Source: Aquimarina rhabdastrellae
GTDB taxonomy: Bacteria > Bacteroidota > Bacteroidia > Flavobacteriales > Flavobacteriaceae
DNA length: 64,000 nucleotides
NCBI GenBank assembly: GCA_947387485.1
Contig: CANDNT010000001.1
Coordinates: 434,001-498,000 of the forward strand
Reading direction: 5' to 3'
The position numbers and the translations under genes are program-made. Position 1 is the stretch's first letter, and each line of letters begins with the position of its first letter. Positions 56,486-64,000 of this stretch are shown in pieces. The notes under the pieces were generated by a model. It was not told where the DNA came from. It did not search any database and saw nothing but the letters and a program-made list of their open reading frames with translations.

Positions 56486-58030
56486 TTATGCTTTTGTGAT
56501 TTGTTCTCTTTCTTTTTCTGATGCCAAAATCTTCTTTAATAAATGCTCTTTCCCCACAATTTCTGAGCATGTTAATACTGCACTAATCGTCACTCCCAAA
56601 ATACCGTGCATATTTAACCCTTGTCCTGTAAAAAACAAATTACTAATCTTTGTTCTTGGTGATAAAAACGAACGCATAGGATTGTCAGCATCTTTTTTAA
56701 ACCCATACATTCCACCTTTATAACATCCTATATAATCTCTATAAGATAAAGGTGTAGATGTGTGTATTGATTTAATATGTTTTCTAATTTCAGGGAATTT
56801 CTTTTCTAATTCGATTAGGTATGCTTCTACTCTTTCTTGTTTAAAACGTTCATAATCCGCTCCTCTTTCCGTTTCATTTACCACAGTATTAAACGTATCT
56901 TCCCATTGTGCTACATCTTCATAATGCATATATGCAATCGATGTTAAATTATCTGCATATCCTGGATTTTTGGTATCTTCAGCCATAGAGATTAAATACG
57001 CTTCTGGCCAACTTTCTTCTGTATACTGGTCACTTAACCATACTCTATCAATACTTTTTGAATGATAGTAGTTTTTATTTAAATATTTGAAAGTTTTTTC
57101 TTTAAAAACCAAATAGATACTAAATGCCGAAATTACACTTTCTGTTTTTTGTATTCTATTATAATACAAGTTTCTAAAGTGCTCTTTCCCTATCATTGAT
57201 AAGGTTAACTTAGGGTCTACATTTGAAATAAAACAATCTGCTGTAAAACGATCTCCTTTTACTGTACTTACTGCTTTTACATTTTTTTCTTCTATTTCAA
57301 ATTGATTTACTTCTTGATATTTTAAAACTGTTCCTCCTAACTCTCGCAGACGCTTAATTAATAATTTGGCGATTTGACTTCCGCCATTTATACATCTCCA
57401 AGAACTTTCTATATATGAATTGATAGATAATGCATGAACATAAAAAGGTGTTTTTTCTGGATCTCCTGCATATAATAAGTTTGATCCTGCCAATACAGCT
57501 CTTAACTTTTCGTTCTTCGTCACACTATCTATAAATTCTTTCGCTTTAAGCGTTAATAGGTCGGTCCCATCATAACTATTACCAAATTCGAGGTTGTATA
57601 ACGGAAAACGATAACACGTATCTCTAACTTTATTTACATAGCGCTGAATTCCTTCTTCTTCTTCTGGAAAGTATTGTACTAATTGTTTTACAAAATTATC
57701 GTAGCCTTGAGCATGCGGATATTCTATTTCATCTCCATCAAAGGTAATTACATCATATGCATCCATATCCATTCGGCTCAATTTGAGATCATCCATAATA
57801 CCTAAGTACTGGAAATATCGATGTAAATTTTGTCCTTTATCTAATCCTCCTATGTAATGTACCCCAGTATCAAAAATACTTTTATCTCTAACAAATGTTT
57901 GTAGATTTCCTCCAAATTGATTGTTCTTTTCTAGAACACATACACGTTTTCCTTCTTTGGCCAAAATATTTGCAGAAACCAATCCTCCTAGCCCACTACC
58001 AATTATTAATACATCATAATGATTTCCCAT
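56486..58030 (-). CDS. FAD-dependent oxidoreductase, phytoene desaturase/CrtISO-like
   Basis: A 514-residue flavoprotein with a dinucleotide-binding GxGxxG at about 11-17 (GSGLGG) and the second glycine-rich site ending in VLEKNNQFGGNL. The C-terminal segment FTGQGLNMHGILGVTISA is the FAD-binding end of carotenoid desaturases and isomerases. These act on polyene or isoprenoid chains. No carotenoid synthase gene is nearby, so the substrate may be another polyene. It is 3 bases from the cupin gene and 1 base after the RND/PlsC fusion gene, showing tight coupling. Confidence 0.9.
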   Translation of the reverse strand: MGNHYDVLIIGSGLGGLVSANILAKEGKRVCVLEKNNQFGGNLQTFVRDKSIFDTGVHYIGGLDKGQNLHRYFQYLGIMDDLKLSRMDMDAYDVITFDGDEIEYPHAQGYDNFVKQLVQYFPEEEEGIQRYVNKVRDTCYRFPLYNLEFGNSYDGTDLLTLKAKEFIDSVTKNEKLRAVLAGSNLLYAGDPEKTPFYVHALSINSYIESSWRCINGGSQIAKLLIKRLRELGGTVLKYQEVNQFEIEEKNVKAVSTVKGDRFTADCFISNVDPKLTLSMIGKEHFRNLYYNRIQKTESVISAFSIYLVFKEKTFKYLNKNYYHSKSIDRVWLSDQYTEESWPEAYLISMAEDTKNPGYADNLTSIAYMHYEDVAQWEDTFNTVVNETERGADYERFKQERVEAYLIELEKKFPEIRKHIKSIHTSTPLSYRDYIGCYKGGMYGFKKDADNPMRSFLSPRTKISNLFFTGQGLNMHGILGVTISAVLTCSEIVGKEHLLKKILASEKEREQITKA

Positions 58031-58031
58031 A

Positions 58032-61000
58032 TTAAATTCTATTCAAAACAACAATTTGATCTTCGTTATAGTGTAGTTCAAAACCATTTGGTTTTGATAT
58101 GTTTTTCCCATTAGTTTTTATGATAATACGATCTACTTCTAACGATAGTAAACTTTCTAAATCTAGAGTTGTATCATCTTCTGCCAAATCTAATAAAAGT
58201 ACATTAAACTTAATAGTTTCTATTGCTGTATTTTCTATATACGTTATTTTATTCCTTATTGTCGAAAAACAGTGTTGTGCTACATTTAACCTTTCTTTTT
58301 CTCTTATATATCCATACATCTTGGCATATGGTTTATACAAGCTTAAATGTATTAATTGTTGCCCGTGGTCATTACCGTAATACAACACTTTATCTTCTGT
58401 ATCTACAAATGAAGCTATCTTATAATTAATATGTTTTTGATTTAAAATCTGCTTTTTAACCGCACTATAACACGTTTTATATTTATAGTTATTTAATAAT
58501 GTCGTTTGATAATAGGTTACATGTTCGAGCTCATTTTGTAAATCTTGATATGCTTTTTTAAAGTATTTGCTAATCTGCTTTGTTCGTTTTGCATACCCTT
58601 CTCCATAGGTTGTATCTCCTGCTGCTATTCTTGGTAATATTTTAACGTGTATCTTTCCATTTTCTATAATAAAATCACCTTTAGGAGAAACATTAGAGTT
58701 CCCATGTATTAATACAGGTACTATATCTAATCCTAATTCTTCTGCCAGAAAAAATGATCCTTTATGAAATCTCGCCATTTTTGCAGTTTCTGTTCGGGTT
58801 CCTTCTGGAAATGCTATTAGAGAATATCCTTGTTCTACTTTTTCTTTAAGATGAGTTACCCCTTTATCTATTCCTGAAGAAACTGGATAAAAACCTGCCA
58901 AACGCACTGCTTTTCCATATATTTTTGAATTATATACAGCATCTTTTACTAAAAATATCAATTTAGGATGTAACATTCCTATCGTAAGTATATCCAAAAA
59001 TGATGCATGATTAGCTATAATAATACATTGTTTATCAAAAGTTTCTCCTATTGTATTCTCTATTTTTTTACTTACAAATGGATTAGTATACAATACAGCT
59101 TTCATTAATTTGGAAACCAGCATGTGAAAAACTCCCATCTTTTTCTTTTTCTCTATCGGAATCCATGGAATGATTAACGCACTTATAGTTGATACTAAAA
59201 AGCTTCCATCTATAAAGAAATTAAAACTAAATAAGGAATGTATTGTTTGCCTTAATTTTAAAGGAGATAGTCCTTTTTTTGATCTATTGGTAATACAAAC
59301 TCTAAAAAGAATAGGTTGTATTGTGTATACGACTAATACTGCTGCAAAAATCCCTATAAGAGAAACTATCGAAATAGATTTTAATGCTGGATGCTTTGCA
59401 AAAATTAAAACTCCTACACCTAGAATTGTCGTTATGACTGATAGTATAATAGATGTTTTATATGTTGTGAGTTCTTTTTTACCATAAGTATATTCTTTTA
59501 TTAATCCATTGGTAATAAATATACTGTAGTCCACTCCTAATCCAAATATAAATGTCGAGATGATAATATTAAAAATATTAAAATCAATAGCCAGCATTTT
59601 CATCATTCCTAATGTAATGATCCATGTAATTGCAATAGGCAATGCTGTTATTATTGTTAATACCAAGTTTCTGTATAACAGTAACAAAATCAATAATACG
59701 GCTATCATAGAATAACCTATTAATGTGTCAAAATCATTTTTTAAATTTCCTAAAAATGTTTCGTTTAATTTTTTACGATCTATTACTATTCTATTTTTAT
59801 TGGTATCAAGATCTGTTGTAATTTGCGTTGCTTGATCATGATTAACTTTTACTGCAGACATTACTGTTACAAAGTCATCTTCTATAGTAAGGTATTCATT
59901 AAGATGAAGTGTTTCTAAGTCTCCATAATCATCAAAATCTATTGTTTTTTTTGCAGTAGTTAATGTGGTATAAAAAGCAGAAAACGTTTTAGGTTTAAAT
60001 CCTATTTCACTTCCTTTTGCTATTAATTGTGTGATCACATCATTTTTACGTTCTTCATTCCAAAAAGAATTCCATTTAGCAATTCGTTCTAATTGTTTTT
60101 CTTTTGAAAAAACAACTCCTCCCAAAGAACTGTAATTAATTATATTTCCTTTTTCTTTATGAACTTGTAATTCTTGATGTAATTCGTTTGTGTATCCTAA
60201 AGCTTCATCTAGTGTTTCTCCATAAGAAACCATGTAGATGGTTTTTGCACTATTATTAGTGATTCTATCTAACTTTTGTTCTGCTTCAACCAATGATTTT
60301 GGTTGATAATTCATAGTATTTAAATCACTATTAAATCCAACTTTTTTAAATAAAAACAGCCCTATTATAAAAAGTCCTATAACTCCTATTATCAATGGCT
60401 TATTTTTATCATAATTAATACCTGCAATGGTATCTATTACAGTTGTTGAATTGGCTTCTTTAGTCTTGAATCGATAAGCTTGCGGAATTATTATCAAAGC
60501 AAATACAGATGCTGTAACAACACTTATCGCTGCAAAAATCCCTAGATCTTTTAATGCTTCTGATTTTACAAAGATTAAACATAAGAAAGCTGTTGCTGTA
60601 GTTAAACTACTCATTAAAATGGGCAATGCTACATCTCTATATAACTCTTTTACATTATTATTTTTCTTAAAATGTGTAAGAATATGTAATGAATAATCTA
60701 AGGTTACCCCTAGTAATACCGAGCCTATTCCTAACGAAATTGATGAAATCTTTTGTTTAATTATATATAACGATGCTATCGCTACTAGTGCTCCCAATAT
60801 AGTGGGTATAAAAATTAATATAGGTACAGTAATTTTCTTATAAAATACAACTAATATTATGAGTAGTATACTCATAGCTATGGTTACTGTAGTCTGGATA
60901 TCTGTCTTAATCTGCTTTGCATTTGCAACAGCATAAAGTGTAGATCCAAAAATACTAGCAGATACACTTTCTTTGTATTTTGTATTTAATTCTTTTTTTA

Positions 61001-61703
61001 TTTTTTCTAGTTGCTCTACAAAATAGGTATTCTTATCTGTTTCGTTGGTTGCTTGTGCTGTTGTTAAAAATAATATGACATTTTTATGATCTTTCGTAAT
61101 TAAAAAACCATTGTGTAATTCAAACTCATCACCTAATTGTAATTGTGCTAGCTTTTGTAATCCTAAACTAGTAAGTTGTAAAGGATCTTTTACTATAAAT
61201 CTCTTAGTAATTACTCCAGCTGGAGATAAAATGGCTTTGTAACTATAATTTATAGCTTTTTGAATTGAATCTGTCTGTATTTTTTGCTCTATGATTTTAT
61301 AATCCTCATCGGTTAAAAATAAAGGTAGATTATCATAAACAAAATCATATATATCTATGACTTTTTCATCATCGATTTGTCCTTGAACATCTTTAACATA
61401 CGTCGATAATTCTTTTTCTATTCTATTTACAAAGTCTTGTGCATAGTTTACTAAACTATCTGCATTTGCTTCTCCTTTGGTTTCTATATTAACAACAATC
61501 TTATCTGCAAAAGATACTGTATTTAATACTCGCTGTGTTACTTCAGATTTTTCGTTATTAGGAATTAGCTGTGTAATATCTTCTTCAAATCGTATGTGTT
61601 GCGCTAGAATTGCTATTCCTACAATAAAAGCTAAAATTAACGGCCATGCTATTAACCTGTACGTTTTTATTATGTTATATATCTTGAAAAAAATGTTTGA
61701 CAT
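58032..61703 (-). CDS. RND/MMPL exporter fused to PlsC acyltransferase and a Rossmann-like tail
   Basis: This 1223-residue fusion has three parts. Residues about 20-800 form an MMPL/RND exporter with roughly 12 membrane helices and two large periplasmic loops. Residues about 875-1035 form a PlsC-type acyltransferase with HxxxxD (His899 to Asp904) and FPEGTR at 965-970. Residues about 1060-1223 look like a class I methyltransferase-type fold, with KVLYYGNDHGQQ in place of a normal glycine-rich SAM motif, so it may be inactive. Exporter and acyltransferase genes occur together in aryl-polyene clusters, where they move and anchor polyene lipids. It is the second gene of the operon, 17 bases after the glycosyltransferase. 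Confidence 0.9.
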   Translation of the reverse strand: MSNIFFKIYNIIKTYRLIAWPLILAFIVGIAILAQHIRFEEDITQLIPNNEKSEVTQRVLNTVSFADKIVVNIETKGEANADSLVNYAQDFVNRIEKELSTYVKDVQGQIDDEKVIDIYDFVYDNLPLFLTDEDYKIIEQKIQTDSIQKAINYSYKAILSPAGVITKRFIVKDPLQLTSLGLQKLAQLQLGDEFELHNGFLITKDHKNVILFLTTAQATNETDKNTYFVEQLEKIKKELNTKYKESVSASIFGSTLYAVANAKQIKTDIQTTVTIAMSILLIILVVFYKKITVPILIFIPTILGALVAIASLYIIKQKISSISLGIGSVLLGVTLDYSLHILTHFKKNNNVKELYRDVALPILMSSLTTATAFLCLIFVKSEALKDLGIFAAISVVTASVFALIIIPQAYRFKTKEANSTTVIDTIAGINYDKNKPLIIGVIGLFIIGLFLFKKVGFNSDLNTMNYQPKSLVEAEQKLDRITNNSAKTIYMVSYGETLDEALGYTNELHQELQVHKEKGNIINYSSLGGVVFSKEKQLERIAKWNSFWNEERKNDVITQLIAKGSEIGFKPKTFSAFYTTLTTAKKTIDFDDYGDLETLHLNEYLTIEDDFVTVMSAVKVNHDQATQITTDLDTNKNRIVIDRKKLNETFLGNLKNDFDTLIGYSMIAVLLILLLLYRNLVLTIITALPIAITWIITLGMMKMLAIDFNIFNIIISTFIFGLGVDYSIFITNGLIKEYTYGKKELTTYKTSIILSVITTILGVGVLIFAKHPALKSISIVSLIGIFAAVLVVYTIQPILFRVCITNRSKKGLSPLKLRQTIHSLFSFNFFIDGSFLVSTISALIIPWIPIEKKKKMGVFHMLVSKLMKAVLYTNPFVSKKIENTIGETFDKQCIIIANHASFLDILTIGMLHPKLIFLVKDAVYNSKIYGKAVRLAGFYPVSSGIDKGVTHLKEKVEQGYSLIAFPEGTRTETAKMARFHKGSFFLAEELGLDIVPVLIHGNSNVSPKGDFIIENGKIHVKILPRIAAGDTTYGEGYAKRTKQISKYFKKAYQDLQNELEHVTYYQTTLLNNYKYKTCYSAVKKQILNQKHINYKIASFVDTEDKVLYYGNDHGQQLIHLSLYKPYAKMYGYIREKERLNVAQHCFSTIRNKITYIENTAIETIKFNVLLLDLAEDDTTLDLESLLSLEVDRIIIKTNGKNISKPNGFELHYNEDQIVVLNRI

Positions 61704-61720
61704 ATTTAATTCTTATTCCA

Positions 61721-62914
61721 TTATTTTTTTGAAGCCTTACTCTTGAAATACACAAAAGAAAGTCCTCCTACAAAAAGAGATACAGCTGTAGCCAGTATAA
61801 AACTTCCTATTATATATTGTCCTAATCCAGTCAATACATCTTTGCTATTACGAATATCCTCAATATTCAAAGTCAAATCTGGTTCTTTTCCTAAGGCAAT
61901 AGCTCCTATCATGCTACTAAAATATACTATAAAAGGTATTACAGGTGGTATACTAATATTTGAGTATACAAATGCAATTACTTTATTAAGTCTTAATGCT
62001 GTTGCCAAAGCCAAAACTGTGACTGTTTGAAATCCCCATAGCGGAATAATCCCTATAAATAAGCCTAACATAATAGCCGCTGTTTTTTTAGATGGACTAT
62101 CATTACTCTTTAGTACATTTTCTTTCCAATAGCGTTTAACCCCCTTATCTTTTATCTTATAGAATAAATTACGTGGCCCATAAAATAAGATCGTTAAGGT
62201 TACCAACCATGTATTTAAAATACTAATGCGAGTAAAATCTTTGAATGGTCTAAAATGTGTTACTCTTTCATTCTCATCATATAAAACTTCAATAGGAACA
62301 TTGCGAACTTCTACACGGTTCCATGCTAGTTTTACGATAACCTCAATTTCTAACTCAAATTTTGTAGTATATAAATTGAGTTTTTCTATTTCTTTAATAG
62401 GATATAATCGATATCCAGATTGCGTATCATCTAATTTGATACCTGTTTCTACATAATACCAAAAATTAGAAAATTTATTTCCAAAACTACTCTTATTAGG
62501 TACTGTAGGATCATCCATCTTTCTGGATCCTATTAATAATAATGGTTTATCGGGATTTTGTTTTTCTAAAGCTTCTAAAAAGACAGGTAAATCTTTTGGA
62601 TAATGTTGTCCATCACTATCTATAGTTATCGCATAATCATAACCTAATTCTGAAGCTTTTTTAAATGCTACTCTTAATGCTACTCCTTTTCCTTTATTCT
62701 CAGAAAAGGTAATCAACTCTATTCTATTTTTATATTGTGATAAAATTTGAGGAGTCTCGTCTGTGGCTCCATCATTAACTACTATCACATTATTAGTATA
62801 TGACAATACGCCATCTAAAACTCTGGTCAAAGTTTTTTGATTGTTATACGTCGGTATAATTACACAACAGTTTAACTGCTTAAAAGTTTCTGAAAAAGTA
62901 TTAGTTAGGTTCAC
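61721..62914 (-). CDS. Glycosyltransferase family 2 fused to DUF2062
   Basis: A 397-residue protein. The N-terminal 240 residues form a GT2 domain of the dolichol-phosphate mannose synthase type, with the nucleotide-sugar DxD motif at Asp99-Asp101 in TIDSDGQHYP. The C-terminal part is a DUF2062 domain with several membrane helices (AIMLGLFIGIIPLWGFQT). The combination points to transfer of a sugar onto a lipid carrier or lipid product at the inner membrane. It is the first gene of the six-gene operon, so its promoter should lie in 62915-63015. Confidence 0.88.
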   Translation of the reverse strand: MNLTNTFSETFKQLNCCVIIPTYNNQKTLTRVLDGVLSYTNNVIVVNDGATDETPQILSQYKNRIELITFSENKGKGVALRVAFKKASELGYDYAITIDSDGQHYPKDLPVFLEALEKQNPDKPLLLIGSRKMDDPTVPNKSSFGNKFSNFWYYVETGIKLDDTQSGYRLYPIKEIEKLNLYTTKFELEIEVIVKLAWNRVEVRNVPIEVLYDENERVTHFRPFKDFTRISILNTWLVTLTILFYGPRNLFYKIKDKGVKRYWKENVLKSNDSPSKKTAAIMLGLFIGIIPLWGFQTVTVLALATALRLNKVIAFVYSNISIPPVIPFIVYFSSMIGAIALGKEPDLTLNIEDIRNSKDVLTGLGQYIIGSFILATAVSLFVGGLSFVYFKSKASKK

Positions 62915-63015
62915 TTACTTGATTTTTGCCCAACAAAAATAACATATTCCTTGATATAGCTATCCTTATACTTATCTTTTAAAGTAATTCTAATTATGGC
63001 TATAATTAAAATTAC

Positions 63016-63049
63016 AAAAGCCCTAATAAAAAAGATTATTAGGGCTTTT
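63016..63049 (-). terminator. Terminator after the small lipoprotein gene
   Basis: A 14-base-pair stem (AAAAGCCCTAATAA with TTATTAGGGCTTTT) and a 6-base loop lies 22 bases after the stop of the minus-strand lipoprotein gene. It separates that gene from the six-gene operon. Confidence 0.88.
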
Positions 63050-63071
63050 ATACTATTTATGGAATTCTCTA

Positions 63072-63494
63072 TTATCTCAATTTAACTTCCTTATTTTCAA
63101 AAGACGTTATTTCAATACTTTGAGTTTTTCCGTTTGACTTATAATAGAGTTTTAATTTATCTCTATTGATATCTATCGTTTTATCTATACTTTCTATAAG
63201 TAATGTATATGCTCCTGCTTTGGTTATAGACTGCATAGTTTTTGAGCGATTTTGAGTCATCAATCCGATATTAAGATCTTGACCATTAAAATTTTCGTTC
63301 TCAATTTTATTTTCATCAAAAACTAAAACCATATCCTCACCAACCTCAAAAGATATTGCATATTGCATATAAGGTTGTTGTGTTCTAATACCTGGTATCA
63401 CAGTTTCTTTATAAACCGAAGTTAGCCTTAATTGACTTTTACAAGAACTACACATTACTAAAAGAGCTATAGCTAAAATTTGAATACCTTTCAT
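63072..63494 (-). CDS. Small lipoprotein of unknown function
   Basis: A 140-residue protein with a signal peptide and a lipobox ending at Cys18 (MCSSC). The rest is mostly beta-strand-like, without a recognised family. It lies 5 bases downstream of the truncated T9SS protein gene and is probably its operon partner. The terminator at 63016-63049 ends this transcript. It is likely outer-membrane anchored. Confidence 0.65.
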   Translation of the reverse strand: MKGIQILAIALLVMCSSCKSQLRLTSVYKETVIPGIRTQQPYMQYAISFEVGEDMVLVFDENKIENENFNGQDLNIGLMTQNRSKTMQSITKAGAYTLLIESIDKTIDINRDKLKLYYKSNGKTQSIEITSFENKEVKLR

Positions 63495-63499
63495 AATTA

Positions 63500-64000
63500 T
63501 TATTTAACGATAGCTTTTTTCACAACTTTTTTACCGCCATTTTCTACATTAACAAAGTACATCCCTGAAGCCACATTTGATAAATCAATTCCTAATGTAG
63601 TTTCCGAAGTTTTAAAATGTTTTATCACTCCACCTATCAAGTTGTATATAGTAATCGTAGATTCTCCTGATAAATCTTTTAATTTTAGTGTAAACTTTCC
63701 TTTTGATGGGTTAGGATATATACTTAGTACATCAGTTTCAAATTCATTAATAGATAATGCCTGTTGATTAACCGATACTTCCCAAACTCCTCTTCCGTAG
63801 GTTGCCACTCTTAATTTTTCTGTAGCATAATGTATTTCTATATCGTTAACAATTACGTTTGGCAATCCAGATCCATATCTTTTCCATTCTGTATCATCAT
63901 CATTACTATGAAAAACACCTATATCCGATCCTACAAAAATATCTCCATTACCTCCAGTAAGATAAGCCACTTTGTTTATAGGAAAATTAGGTAAGTTTCT
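63500..64000 (-). CDS. C-terminal part of a T9SS-exported propeller protein (runs off the window)
   Basis: The frame stays open to the right edge, so the N-terminus lies outside; a GTG at 63970 is only an internal codon. The visible 166 residues hold the end of a BNR/propeller-like domain (GDIFVGSDIGVFHSNDDDT and RVATYGRGVWEV) and a type A T9SS sorting domain starting at LSIYPNPSKG and ending in KKAIVK. The protein is therefore probably exported and surface-attached or released. The pattern matches large glycosyl-hydrolase-like propellers of this phylum, but no catalytic site is visible here. Confidence 0.82.
   Translation of the reverse strand, partial: RNLPNFPINKVAYLTGGNGDIFVGSDIGVFHSNDDDTEWKRYGSGLPNVIVNDIEIHYATEKLRVATYGRGVWEVSVNQQALSINEFETDVLSIYPNPSKGKFTLKLKDLSGESTITIYNLIGGVIKHFKTSETTLGIDLSNVASGMYFVNVENGGKKVVKKAIVK

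Noticed and set aside
58099..58429. Plus-strand frames opposite the RND-PlsC fusion gene
   Set aside because: Hydrophobic shadows of a long coding gene, with no supporting features.

Overview
The window is AT-rich bacterial chromosome from the Bacteroidota, most likely a marine Flavobacteriaceae (Aquimarina- or Kordia-like; the genus cannot be fixed from this sequence alone). The evidence is: C-terminal type IX secretion (T9SS) sorting domains on three proteins, a SusC/SusD pair, LytTR-type signalling, many short-lipobox lipoproteins, the absence of Shine-Dalgarno-like sequences before most starts, and two candidate TAnnTTTG promoter elements. I see no rRNA, tRNA, CRISPR array, insertion sequence, phage gene or plasmid gene. 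Genes are dense on both strands, and convergent pairs are usually separated by perfect bidirectional hairpin terminators.

Layout: (1) 1-2774, the end of a FIST sensor protein followed by a histidine kinase, an Hpt protein and a LytTR response regulator, which look like one phosphorelay operon. (2) 3274-7278, a large secreted LruC/TSP3 protein. (3) 7590-13140, a hybrid kinase with a solute-binding sensor, a DUF1853 protein, and a convergent AAA/VWA chaperone-like pair. (4) 13504-20600, a small secreted protein, a large BNR-propeller protein, an isochorismatase-family hydrolase, a small regulator island with a candidate operator, and a hydrolase-OsmC fusion. (5) 20656-26763, a secreted metallophosphoesterase, a membrane protein, a DinB protein, two LVIVD lipoproteins and a YceI lipoprotein. 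(6) 26840-44568, mostly core metabolism and maintenance: glyA, fumarylacetoacetase, alkB, ychF, pfkA, tamB, tsaD, rsmE, a TrmH-type methyltransferase, an AI-2E-type transporter and a THUMP-like methyltransferase. (7) 44870-49616, a SusC/SusD nutrient-uptake pair without a linked enzyme. (8) 49670-52465, a LuxR-type regulator, kinase and membrane protein, plus two proteins of unknown function. (9) 52626-62914, a tight six-gene minus-strand operon. (10) 63072-64000, a lipoprotein and the C-terminal end of a T9SS-exported protein running off the window.

The most interesting part is the six-gene operon at 52626-62914. It joins a DUF2062 glycosyltransferase, an RND/MMPL exporter fused to a PlsC acyltransferase with a Rossmann-like tail, a carotenoid-desaturase-like FAD oxidoreductase, a JmjC/cupin-like oxygenase, a lipoprotein C45 acyltransferase and a PaaK-like aryl/acyl-CoA ligase. 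Similar components occur in aryl-polyene and flexirubin pigment clusters, but no ketosynthase, acyl carrier protein or ammonia lyase is in view. It is therefore either one arm of such a cluster or a separate envelope-lipid modification pathway. A second, less certain lead is the pair of unknown proteins at 51795-52465 beside a membrane protein, kinase and regulator.
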